Shown here in pieces: positions 22,271 to 30,748 of a DNA stretch of 64,000 nt. The stretch is from Psychrobacter sp. ANT_WB68 (lineage in GTDB: Bacteria > Pseudomonadota > Gammaproteobacteria > Pseudomonadales > Moraxellaceae): NCBI RefSeq assembly GCF_008369115.1, contig NZ_VOAZ01000001.1:1054001-1118000 (forward strand), given 5' to 3'. The position numbers and the translations under genes were made by a program. The notes beneath the pieces are model-generated. The model saw only the letters and a list, made by a program, of their open reading frames with translations, was not told the origin of the DNA and searched no databases. Position 1 is the stretch's first letter, and every line of letters starts with the position of its first letter.

Positions 22271-22737
22271 TTAGCACATCGGTAACGCGGCGCGATAATG
22301 GCTTGCTTGACCGCATACGCTCAACAGCTAGAAATTTTACTAGCAAAATTGAGGTGGGCTATCTTGATGGCGCTATGCACAAGCCGTCTATCACAAGTAA
22401 GGCAGCTAGACCGATTGCACTAAAAGACTTAGCGGCTATTCATGAGCTGGGTTTAGGTGTGCCAAAACGTCCGTTTATCGAGCCGTCACTTAAGGCCAAT
22501 CGCAAAAAGTATCTTGCGTATGCTGGCAAACAAATCACGCCTATTATCAGACGTAAGCAATCGCTCAATAATACATGGCAAACAATTGGCGTGATGGCTG
22601 TGGCTGACATACAAAAGTATATGGTTACGGCTCAATTTACGCCATTAGCAGCCTCTACTATCGCTCGTAAAGGGTCAAGTAAGCCGCTGATTGATACAGG
22701 TCAAATGCGCCAGGCAATAACATATAGGGTGAAATAA
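22267..22737 (+). CDS. head-tail connector / tail completion protein
   Basis: A 156-residue protein with the layout of phage virion-morphogenesis (gp10/Mu gpG-type) proteins. It has ALKDLAAIHELGLGVPKRPF (compare the frequent I-HEFG...PPRPF pattern), then IEPSLKANRKKY and a C-terminal RKGSSKPLIDTGQMRQAITY, the usual P-L-x-D-T-G-x-[ML] block. It overlaps neighbours by 4 and 1 bases. Confidence 0.8.
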   Translation: MISTSVTRRDNGLLDRIRSTARNFTSKIEVGYLDGAMHKPSITSKAARPIALKDLAAIHELGLGVPKRPFIEPSLKANRKKYLAYAGKQITPIIRRKQSLNNTWQTIGVMAVADIQKYMVTAQFTPLAASTIARKGSSKPLIDTGQMRQAITYRVK

Positions 22738-23114
22738 TGATTACTAGAGACGATTTAGTGAATAGATACGGCGAGGACGACATCGCAGGTCTTGAGCGTA
22801 ACATTAAAGACCCTGATGCGACTGTCACGCGCATCGCTGATGCCACAAGGTACATCAACAGCTATGTGTCCGATTACTTGCCACTGGCAACGATACCAAG
22901 CTCCTTAAAAGATGCTTGCGCTTTGGTTGCTCGCTATAAGCTATTTAAAAACAAGCGCCCTGATGATGTTAATGAGGATTATAAAAATCTTGTTTTGTGG
23001 CTCGATAAAATAGCAGCGGGCAAATTGGCTTTGATTGATGATGAAGGCAATGTTATTGATAAAACAGGTGATTTTTACGACACCAGTTTCAGATCGGGGG
23101 CAATGGTCGTATGA
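22737..23114 (+). CDS. DUF1320 (Mu gp36-like) head-tail protein
   Basis: A 125-residue protein that begins MITRDDLVNRYGEDDIAGLE and continues ADATRYINSYVSDYLPL, with the mid-region LKDACALVARYKLFKN. This is the DUF1320 pattern found in Mu-like phages between head and tail genes. The C-terminus NVIDKTGDFYDTSFRSG is variable. Confidence 0.85.
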   Translation: MITRDDLVNRYGEDDIAGLERNIKDPDATVTRIADATRYINSYVSDYLPLATIPSSLKDACALVARYKLFKNKRPDDVNEDYKNLVLWLDKIAAGKLALIDDEGNVIDKTGDFYDTSFRSGAMVV

Positions 23115-23557
23115 GTACCTTAGAGTATTTCGCCGTTGAGCCGATACTGGTCGATCATATAAAAACCAATGTCGATGGGCTTATCGATGTTGATACGCCT
23201 TTTAGCATCGAGGAGATGCTTGATAATCGCAATAACGCGCCATCGGTCAGTCTTATCTGGTATGGCGAACGCTTTAGCGAACAGGTAGGGCGTGATAATC
23301 GCACCAAGTCAATCCAGTACGACCAATGGCTAGTCGTCTTGAAAATCAATGATACATGCGCTCAGTCTGTCGATACCCATAGCATTAGAGCACTAGCAGA
23401 CCCTTACATCATGCAGCTACACGATTGCATGATGGGATTTAATCCAGAGCTAAAAGGTTATGGTCGCTTTGATAAAACAGCCTCACCAGTGACCAATGGC
23501 AGCGATAGCGGATTCGCATATTTTCCATTTATGTTTGAAATTTTACGCAAAATCTAA
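23111..23557 (+). CDS. Gp37-like tail terminator protein
   Basis: A 148-residue protein starting in an ATGA overlap. It contains SIEEMLDNRNNAPSVSLIWY, YDQWLVVLKINDTCAQSV and a final FAYFPFMFEIL, the pattern of Mu gp37 (DUF1834)-type tail terminator proteins. Order DUF1320 then Gp37 then tail tube supports it. Confidence 0.75.
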   Translation: MSTLEYFAVEPILVDHIKTNVDGLIDVDTPFSIEEMLDNRNNAPSVSLIWYGERFSEQVGRDNRTKSIQYDQWLVVLKINDTCAQSVDTHSIRALADPYIMQLHDCMMGFNPELKGYGRFDKTASPVTNGSDSGFAYFPFMFEILRKI

Positions 23558-23574
23558 TTAAGAGAGAAAATACC

Positions 23575-24339
23575 ATGGCTAGAAATGAACACTTTAAGTC
23601 GCTACAAGGCTCGCTGATGATTGCGCGTATTGTAGATGGCAAGCGCACCACAATCCGCGAACTTGGCAACCAAACGTCAGTTGAGCTAAGCGTATCTACT
23701 GAAAGCACCACCATCAAAGAAACTAAGACCGGTAAACGTGCAGATGCCAAAATCTTAACGACTGGTCGCACCGTCGAGCTATCAGCTACCACTAACGAGC
23801 TTGTACCGGCAGACGTAGCATTGGCATTTGGTGCTGAGCTAATCACTAAGGGCATTGACACGGTTGTCGATGAAGTGGTTGCCACAGCGTTAACCGGTGA
23901 GTCAGTCAAACTAAACGGTGTTAATGTATCACTGCTAACCATTAAAGATAGTGCAGACGCGCCATTGGTAGAGGGCACTAACTACACGTTAGATGCTGAC
24001 TATGGCGTTATTACGTTTAAAGACTTGGCAACGTTTACGGGGCCATTCAAAGCCAGTTATACCGAGGGCGAGATTAGCGTATCTGAGTTCTTTTCAATGC
24101 CTGATAACGCTGAATACTATGTATTCTTCAAAGGTGTTGATGCGTTCGGTGGTGACCCAATGTCGTTTGAATTGTATCGTTACAGCCCAAAAACTGATAA
24201 CTCAATGCAATTTATTAATGAAGAAGTTGGCGAGCTATCATTTGGCGGTACGGCGCTTATCGTACAAGATCAAGTGCAATCAGATGGCAGTCTGCTAGAT
24301 GGTTATGGCCGCATTATCAACATTATCAAAACACCATAA
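23575..24339 (+). CDS. major tail (tube) protein
   Basis: A 254-residue protein with beta-strand repeats of a tail tube: GNQTSVELSVSTESTTIKET, GRTVELSATTNELVPADVAL, then ISVSEFFSMPDNAEYYVFFK and YSPKTDNSMQFINEEVGELS. The last portion (VEGTNYTLDADYGVITFKDL) is an immunoglobulin-like insert. There are no contractile sheath genes nearby, so a siphovirus-type tail is likely. Confidence 0.75.
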   Translation: MARNEHFKSLQGSLMIARIVDGKRTTIRELGNQTSVELSVSTESTTIKETKTGKRADAKILTTGRTVELSATTNELVPADVALAFGAELITKGIDTVVDEVVATALTGESVKLNGVNVSLLTIKDSADAPLVEGTNYTLDADYGVITFKDLATFTGPFKASYTEGEISVSEFFSMPDNAEYYVFFKGVDAFGGDPMSFELYRYSPKTDNSMQFINEEVGELSFGGTALIVQDQVQSDGSLLDGYGRIINIIKTP

Positions 24340-24348
24340 GGATAACTC

Positions 24349-24768
24349 ATGGACACCAAGCTCACTAATACCATCACCAATGCTGTTATTGAGCTTGACG
24401 ATGAGTTATATCCTAGCGATGAGCATGATTGGTCATCGCTAGTATCAAGCACTAAGTACGCATTAGACGGCACTATGATTGTTGAGCAGTCAATCCGAAA
24501 GGCTGGCAGACCATACACTATGCAAGCGCCTAGCGATATGGGGTTTTTAACTCGTAGTACGGTCAATGCGCTCAAAGCAGAGCGTGACAAGTTAGGCGCA
24601 ACCTTTTGGCTTGATTATCGAGCAGATGGTCAAGTTAAGCGCGTAAAAGTCATGTTTGACACGACAGGCGAGGCTATCAATGCCAGACCCGTTAAAGAGT
24701 TTATTAGCCCATCACTGGACGACCTATTTATTGTGACACTTAAGTTTTTAGAGATACCGAGCACATAA
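24349..24768 (+). CDS. tail protein, unknown
   Basis: A 139-residue protein: MDTKLTNTITNAVIELDDEL, WSSLVSSTKYALDGTMIVEQ, then GFLTRSTVNALKAERDKLGA. It sits where tail assembly chaperones usually lie, but its beta-rich middle (FWLDYRADGQVKRVKVMF) and lack of a slippery frameshift site argue against that role. More likely a minor tail component. Confidence 0.6.
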   Translation: MDTKLTNTITNAVIELDDELYPSDEHDWSSLVSSTKYALDGTMIVEQSIRKAGRPYTMQAPSDMGFLTRSTVNALKAERDKLGATFWLDYRADGQVKRVKVMFDTTGEAINARPVKEFISPSLDDLFIVTLKFLEIPST

Positions 24769-24792
24769 CAATAACAATCAGCAGAACCACAG

Positions 24793-24815
24793 CCCACTCA
24801 TATAGTGGGTTTTTT
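24793..24815 (+). terminator. intrinsic terminator with AAAATTTGACGG element
   Basis: Arms CCCACT / AGTGGG and six T. The AAAATTTGACGG element at 24823-24834 follows and leads into the next start. Confidence 0.8.
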
Positions 24816-24843
24816 AATGCCTAAAATTTGACGGATGATGACA

Positions 24844-26787
24844 ATGGCGATTACTCAAAACGATTTAGAGATATTAAAGTCCGAGATTATGGCTGATACA
24901 CCTGATGGCGGCGGCTTACCAACGGGTATCGCTGTCATCGATGGCGTATCAAATAACTTATTCCCTGATGTGTCGGATATTGACCGCTTAATCGGTCGTG
25001 TGCGTCTGCGTAAAGTATCGCTAGCAGTAAAGACCGCCAACGCTGAATTGTTGCAAGCAGTGCGTATGCTGTTTACTGAATTACCTGAAAACCCAAATAT
25101 CAGCGTCTTTGCCTTTAAAGCGAGCAGCTTTGCAGATAGACGGGTTGATGCTCAAAACAAGATTGAAAGCTATCTGGCTTTTGGCTCAAAGTGGGCGGGG
25201 CACGTATTAGAGACACAGTTAACTGGTCAACGTGTTATTCAAATCTCACTTGATAAAGGCGATCAAGTTCCTGCTGTTGGTCAGCCCTTGGTTATCGTGC
25301 AAAACGAGGGGCAATCAGACGAATTTTATCAATACCTTAGACCGCTTAAAGTTGATGTTGTTGAGCGTAGATTTCAACGCACTGTGAGCGAGACAGTAAC
25401 ACGTACAGTGGTGACGATTGAGTTTGGCGATACGCTAACCAAAACATTCAATGGCTTAACCGTTCCTGAGTTTTACCAAAATGCCAACACTAATAGACGC
25501 GCTATTTTGCGTGAGGCGCGCGTGGCTGATGCTGCTAAATACTACAGCGCAAGCCGATTGGCTGAGCCGGTGACAGCAATGACAAGCCGTCAGGTAAAGC
25601 TTGATTCAATCTATACGCAAGTTGTGCCAAGCACACAGGTAGAAACACCACTGCTACAGCTAGATGCAGCCAATCAAATCACAACACAGGCACGTGGTAA
25701 TGGCGTTATTGCGGTTAATCAGTCGGTAACGGTCGCCGCTAACACGGCGTTTAACTTATCGTCAGGCGTGTCAGCCGGTACGCTTAGCTTAACATTGGGC
25801 AGCTTAACGCTTACTGATATTAATAATGAGTTAGTCGCGTCTAGCGGTGTTGCTTATGCGTCAATTAACTACGGCACTGGTCAGGTCACATGGTATAGCA
25901 ATGCGCCATTAGGTCAGCAAGCAATTACAGGTAGTTATAAACCTGCTAGCGAAGTAGTTAGTGTTGCACAAACGGATTATCAGATAGTCGGTGATAATGC
26001 AGGTTATAACTTTGTTAGAGAGCTTATATCTGAGCCTACGCCTAACAGTCTAAAAATATCCTATACGGTTCAGGGGAATAACTACCTAGTACATGATAAT
26101 GGGCGTGGCTTGCTTGTAGATGACGGCGGTAACGGTCGCGGTACGATACAGGGCAAAACAGTATTGTTAAGCACTGAGGCGATACCTGATGCTGGCAGTT
26201 ATATCACTTATAGCTTTGGCGTTGATTTAGGTAACACGCAATATCCTGCAACGACATTACCCAAAGCCTACCACAAGCTATCGTTAGGCGCTGATATGCC
26301 AAAAGGCAATATTACTATCACTTGGTCAACAGGTTCGGCGGTGCTTAGTAATGGCGTAATAACAGGTGATGCAACGGGTTATTTATTAGGTAACGTGATT
26401 GTGATTGCACCTAATACGACCGTCGAAGTTGGCACTGATTTCACGCTGACGTACAACAAGATTATAGCGGGCGGCACAAAGTCGGTTAGCAAAAGCGAGC
26501 CTAACGGTTACAACGGCATTGGTAATTATAGCGGCACGATTTCAGCAGGTGAGGCGATATTGGGTGGTACGGTTGAGGTGATATTGGGCGGAGGCGAGGT
26601 AACAGCAACGCTTAATATTAACTCAACATCATTATCACTTGCAGGTCAAAGCCCGTCACCATTTAAGGTTGTCTTAGTGAGCAGTAGCGTTAATTTGGCA
26701 GCCGGTAATATTAGCTTCACATTATCCGCTAATTCATCATATGTTCAAATCGATGGACAGGTCTTATACACAAGCAGCTACAGATAA
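24844..26787 (+). CDS. large tail structural protein with beta repeats
   Basis: A 647-residue protein from ATG 24844; in-frame ATGs at 24835 and 24838 are alternatives. The N-terminal half has DVSDIDRLIGRVRLRKVSLA, VKTANAELLQAVRMLFTELP and FQRTVSETVTRTVVTIEFGD. The C-terminal half is a series of glycine/threonine-rich beta segments (GVSAGTLSLTLGSLTLTDIN; NYSGTISAGEAILGGTVEVI). It resembles structural proteins of unknown role in related Moraxellaceae phages. Position after the tail tube suggests distal tail or tip. Confidence 0.65.
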   Translation: MAITQNDLEILKSEIMADTPDGGGLPTGIAVIDGVSNNLFPDVSDIDRLIGRVRLRKVSLAVKTANAELLQAVRMLFTELPENPNISVFAFKASSFADRRVDAQNKIESYLAFGSKWAGHVLETQLTGQRVIQISLDKGDQVPAVGQPLVIVQNEGQSDEFYQYLRPLKVDVVERRFQRTVSETVTRTVVTIEFGDTLTKTFNGLTVPEFYQNANTNRRAILREARVADAAKYYSASRLAEPVTAMTSRQVKLDSIYTQVVPSTQVETPLLQLDAANQITTQARGNGVIAVNQSVTVAANTAFNLSSGVSAGTLSLTLGSLTLTDINNELVASSGVAYASINYGTGQVTWYSNAPLGQQAITGSYKPASEVVSVAQTDYQIVGDNAGYNFVRELISEPTPNSLKISYTVQGNNYLVHDNGRGLLVDDGGNGRGTIQGKTVLLSTEAIPDAGSYITYSFGVDLGNTQYPATTLPKAYHKLSLGADMPKGNITITWSTGSAVLSNGVITGDATGYLLGNVIVIAPNTTVEVGTDFTLTYNKIIAGGTKSVSKSEPNGYNGIGNYSGTISAGEAILGGTVEVILGGGEVTATLNINSTSLSLAGQSPSPFKVVLVSSSVNLAAGNISFTLSANSSYVQIDGQVLYTSSYR

Positions 26788-26800
26788 ATAAGGGTATAAA

Positions 26801-28381
26801 ATGAATGGATTTAAGGCAACTCTAAAAAACAGAGAGTTTAGTAGCAAAAATGTTCAGATGACCCTTAGAGCGAACACGGTTAATACCACTGAGGCCGCAA
26901 ACAAGGTGGTTAAAACGGGCAGTTTGTTTATCAATATGCCGTCATCGGTTGCCGACCCTATTGTAAACGGTTCGGTGCTGATGCAAGCGTTCGGTGCAAG
27001 ATTAACTGATGGCTTTGGGCAGATAAAGCGCAACGCGGCAAGCGTTGGCACAATTGATTATTTGTCAGGCTTGATTGCTTTGTCGAACTGGGATGCTAAC
27101 AAAACAAATTTGGTGCAATTAGAATCGATGCTGCGCGGCTCTAATGATGTGCCCGTGTTTAATATGGTATTCAAAACACCAGTAGCGCCGTTAAAAGAAA
27201 ACTCTTTGTCTGTGAGTGTCGAGCTGTTGAACGGTACGGCTTTGACGCTATCGACAGACCCACAGGGAAATATTACTGGTAGTCAATACGCACATGGCTT
27301 TGTTGATTACAAGCTTGGCGTAGTGGTTATTTACTTTTTTGAAAAGCTAAGAGTAGCTGATTATCCTGATATTGCAAGCGAGCCTTGGTATGACGCCGAT
27401 AATACTTATATTGCTGACGGCGTGAATTACATCAATAAGCCGATTTATATTAAACCCAATACGGTTAGATATAACGCGATTGCATACAGCTATTTGCCCC
27501 TTGATAAAGAGCTTATCGGACTTGATCCCGTGCGCTTGCCTAGTGATGGTCGTGTGCCATTTGTGCGTAAAGGTGACAGCATTGCGATAACTGAGCTTAA
27601 GATGATGCAGCTACCAACCAATGCGGCCGGTAATGTTTTTGATTTAGGGTTTGAGCGTTTATCTGATGTCAATGTTGTTGATAGTACCGGTAAAAAAGTT
27701 AATTTTGATTACCTAGATATTGACTTAGATGCAGGTACGTTGAAGCTAAATAGCGCGTTTGTGATGACAGGATTAACAGCACCTTTAACCGCTAAATATC
27801 GCATTATGGATATTGCACTAGTGATTGAGACTGACATATCAGGTCGTGTGACGCTATCAACGCCTATTACGCATGGCTACAGCACAGCAGCCGTCTTTAG
27901 CTCAATGCTATTAGCTGGTGATATGCAAGCGAGAGCGTTTAACACGTTTAGCCAAAAGTCGTGGACAAGTATTTTTAGTAATACGCTTATCGGTGATGCT
28001 GCAACGTCACAACTACAAACAACCAACAATCCTATCGTGGTGACTAATCGTGATGCGATTGAAGAACGCTGGGCACTGGTCTTTACCACTGCTACCACGT
28101 TTAGAATTATCGGTGAAACGGTTGGTGAGATTGGCACAGGCTCAACGGCTGAGATTACAGCGCCACTTAACCCTATGACAGCACAGCCATACTTTACGAT
28201 ACCGCAAGGCGCATGGGGCATTGGTTGGTCGGCTAATAACGTGGTGCGGTTTAATACGGGTGCGGCTAAGTATCCAGTTTGGATCGGTAATGCGATTCAG
28301 CAGCATCAAGGCTCAAGCCAAGATAATTACGACTTTACGATTGGCTATCACGCCAACATTGACAGAGATAGGGGCGAATAA
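26801..28381 (+). CDS. tail structural protein, unknown
   Basis: A 526-residue beta-rich protein. It has VKTGSLFINMPSSVADPIVN near the start, a middle LKENSLSVSVELLNGTALTL, and a C-terminal domain YSTAAVFSSMLLAGDMQARA, then EERWALVFTTATTFRIIGET and GIGWSANNVVRFNTGA. It shares the GIDYLSGLIALSNWD style of strand with the preceding protein, so the two may be subunits of one complex. No enzyme motif. Confidence 0.65.
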   Translation: MNGFKATLKNREFSSKNVQMTLRANTVNTTEAANKVVKTGSLFINMPSSVADPIVNGSVLMQAFGARLTDGFGQIKRNAASVGTIDYLSGLIALSNWDANKTNLVQLESMLRGSNDVPVFNMVFKTPVAPLKENSLSVSVELLNGTALTLSTDPQGNITGSQYAHGFVDYKLGVVVIYFFEKLRVADYPDIASEPWYDADNTYIADGVNYINKPIYIKPNTVRYNAIAYSYLPLDKELIGLDPVRLPSDGRVPFVRKGDSIAITELKMMQLPTNAAGNVFDLGFERLSDVNVVDSTGKKVNFDYLDIDLDAGTLKLNSAFVMTGLTAPLTAKYRIMDIALVIETDISGRVTLSTPITHGYSTAAVFSSMLLAGDMQARAFNTFSQKSWTSIFSNTLIGDAATSQLQTTNNPIVVTNRDAIEERWALVFTTATTFRIIGETVGEIGTGSTAEITAPLNPMTAQPYFTIPQGAWGIGWSANNVVRFNTGAAKYPVWIGNAIQQHQGSSQDNYDFTIGYHANIDRDRGE

Positions 28382-29625
28382 TGCTTACTAAGTTTTTTTA
28401 TAGCACGATGAAAGGCGCGCCCAATCTTGCTAGTGAGTGGGGTAGCTTGTTAAGTGTATTAAAAGGCTGTTTGCTTAATGGCTTTAATGAGCAGCAAGTG
28501 TCGTCTGTAGTGATTGCAGACGGTATAGCCACTATCACACTAGGCAGCAATCATGGCTTTATTGAGCATCAGGTGGTTGCTATTAGCGGAGCAGACCAAG
28601 TAGCTTTTAATACTGAGCACCGTGTTTTATCAGCTACTACGACAACAATCACAGTTAATGTTGTTGGTATCACCTCGGCAACCGGCATGATGACTCTTAA
28701 AACTGCACCGCTAGGCTGGACTGAGAAGTTTACAGGCGTAAATAAATCAGTGTTTACAGCAAAGGACACTACTAAAAACCGCTTTGTGTTGCGTGTCGAT
28801 AACTCACTACCTGCAGGTTACGACACAACATGGGCTAAGTTTGCGCGTATCACCATAGCTGAATATATGGTTGATATTGATAATTTTGGCTCGTTCGCAA
28901 AAGCCCCTACAGCGCCAAACAATACGAATACTAATGAGCAAGGCAACGGCGTGACAGGCGCGTCAGGTGTTTACGGCTGGGCTAAGTGGTATCACGGTGT
29001 CGAGACAAGCCCTTATCTAAAAGAGCAGTCAACAACAGGGCAATCACCGAGCCTTGAGTGGGAGCTTGTCGGCGATGATAGTTGTTTTTACTTTTGGGCA
29101 AAAATAACAAATAGCAATGGCCGTGCCACTTATGCCTTCACACCTATCAACTCAGTAAGTAACGTTGATAGCTTTAATTGCTTTTTATCTGCAACTGACG
29201 GACTGAGACCTGCTAATGCTAATGGCGAATACTTCCCTACTGGTCTAAATTCGGCAAACTGCCAGTGGAAGTCACTAGACACAAGCGGTAAATTTATTTT
29301 GCGTGATTACACGGGCATTGGTAATACGCACGAGCCTTGCGGGCTATTTAGCTTAAACACAGGTAATAATCAGCAGGTAAGTGGACGCAGTGACAATTTA
29401 CCATCCCCTAATAAGCCTGATAACAGTATTATCCTGCATGATATTTACGTCAAAACAAATAGCGGCATACGTGGCACATTGCCAACTATTAAATGGATAA
29501 ATAACAGATGGACTTACAACAATAAGGCGGTACTCAATAAGCAGCAAGGCAAGTATTTAATTTTAGGTGCTAACTATCATAATGAAGGCATGACCTCATT
29601 CTTTGCATTTGAGTTAAGGGGTTAA
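28381..29625 (+). CDS. tail-tip structural protein, unknown
   Basis: A 414-residue protein whose start overlaps the previous stop (TAATG). The N-terminus MLTKFFYSTMKGAPNLASEW, then a region GFIEHQVVAISGADQVAFNT that looks like a ubiquitin-activating-type beta module in phage baseplates. The C-terminal half is tryptophan/asparagine-rich with WELVGDDSCFYFWAKITNSN and ends FFAFELRG. Likely part of the tip; role uncertain. Confidence 0.6.
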   Translation: MLTKFFYSTMKGAPNLASEWGSLLSVLKGCLLNGFNEQQVSSVVIADGIATITLGSNHGFIEHQVVAISGADQVAFNTEHRVLSATTTTITVNVVGITSATGMMTLKTAPLGWTEKFTGVNKSVFTAKDTTKNRFVLRVDNSLPAGYDTTWAKFARITIAEYMVDIDNFGSFAKAPTAPNNTNTNEQGNGVTGASGVYGWAKWYHGVETSPYLKEQSTTGQSPSLEWELVGDDSCFYFWAKITNSNGRATYAFTPINSVSNVDSFNCFLSATDGLRPANANGEYFPTGLNSANCQWKSLDTSGKFILRDYTGIGNTHEPCGLFSLNTGNNQQVSGRSDNLPSPNKPDNSIILHDIYVKTNSGIRGTLPTIKWINNRWTYNNKAVLNKQQGKYLILGANYHNEGMTSFFAFELRG

Positions 29626-29627
29626 AA

Positions 29628-30404
29628 ATGGCAGCTTTTAAGTGCTTTTGTATAAACAACATAGTCTGTCAGACCGGTTATATTTATGACGCCCTTACTT
29701 TTGGTGAGGTTGATTTTGTTACCACGACTGGTAGAGCAACGGACATCACTAAGCTCACAATGAAAAACCAGTGGGATGATAGCGCTTTGGGGCTTAACTT
29801 TCCTAAAGACAGCTTATTAGATGGTGTTGTTGGTATTGTGTCATCAAGATACATACCAAACTCAGGTCACGCTCGCAACTTTTGGTTCTACTACCAGTTT
29901 GACGAGCCGCAGGAGCTTGTCAGTTTTGGTTTGGCTATGAAAGCGGATATTGAGGGCGCACCCAATGAGCGTTGGACAAGCTTTGATATACAGGCAGGTG
30001 ACTCATTCAATTCACTTGAGACGCATCAACATATCGAGTGCAGTTTCCCGATAAAAAACCCCACTAGCCTAACTTATTTTGATGTTAACCTCAAAAAACT
30101 AAACATTAATGACGTAAATGGTAGTGATTATTTAAACGTCTTTAGTGCCGACGAGTCAGGAAGTCTGAGCGGATTAGTAACACAGGGCAAGTCAGGCGAT
30201 TCAAAGATGCCCTTAAAAGCAGAGGTTTTGTTATACGACCGCATGACTCACAAATTAATGCAGCGCACATGGTCAAGCAGCTTAGGCGCTTATAGGTTTG
30301 ATGGATTAGATGCAGGGCGTGAGTATTATGCGGTATCAATACACCCTAATCGCACGTATAACGCCGCTATTCAGGATGGGCTTAAATCAGGTATGACGAC
30401 ATGA
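29628..30404 (+). CDS. tail protein with carboxypeptidase-regulatory-like domain
   Basis: A 258-residue protein. Residues about 1-160 are a beta-rich module (NNIVCQTGYIYDALTFGEVD; NFWFYYQFDEPQELVSFGLA). Residues about 175-245 resemble the CarboxypepD_reg transthyretin-like fold: LSGLVTQGKSGDSKMPLKAE, VLLYDRMTHKLM, GAYRFDGLDAGREYYAVSIH. Such domains in phage tails act as surface-binding modules. Linked by ATGA overlap to the next gene. Confidence 0.65.
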   Translation: MAAFKCFCINNIVCQTGYIYDALTFGEVDFVTTTGRATDITKLTMKNQWDDSALGLNFPKDSLLDGVVGIVSSRYIPNSGHARNFWFYYQFDEPQELVSFGLAMKADIEGAPNERWTSFDIQAGDSFNSLETHQHIECSFPIKNPTSLTYFDVNLKKLNINDVNGSDYLNVFSADESGSLSGLVTQGKSGDSKMPLKAEVLLYDRMTHKLMQRTWSSSLGAYRFDGLDAGREYYAVSIHPNRTYNAAIQDGLKSGMTT

Positions 30405-30739
30405 ATATAAGAGGGTACGGCAAGCAGCAGATGTGGCAAGGCTTAGTTGCTGACGCTAACACTAGAGGTGCTAGGTTGTCTGTCACTAATGGGGTTAATG
30501 AGCTTGTATCTTTGCCACTATCAACCCCTATGCAATACAGCATTGTTAGTGGAAAATTAGTATTTAATACGATACCAAAGGCGTTGATATTGCAGTCAGG
30601 CATACCAACAGTCGCTCACTTGATAATAGGCTCTGCAACCGCTTTAGATTTGGAGGTCGGCGTGGATTTGATGCTAGACAAGCCGTCTGTGCAAGCGGGT
30701 GGTTATCTGAATATACAGGCATTATCAATCACTATATAG
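30401..30739 (+). CDS. small tail protein, unknown
   Basis: A 112-residue beta-rich protein (MNIRGYGKQQMWQGLVADAN; LSTPMQYSIVSGKLVFNTIP). It starts in an ATGA overlap and ends 9 bases before the hub-like gene. No family recognised. Confidence 0.6.
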   Translation: MNIRGYGKQQMWQGLVADANTRGARLSVTNGVNELVSLPLSTPMQYSIVSGKLVFNTIPKALILQSGIPTVAHLIIGSATALDLEVGVDLMLDKPSVQAGGYLNIQALSITI

Positions 30740-30748
30740 AGGCGCTTA

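Noticed and set aside
24340-24843. Programmed frameshift for a tail assembly chaperone
   Set aside because: No slippery heptamer at the end of 24349-24768 and no downstream overlapping frame; a terminator follows directly.
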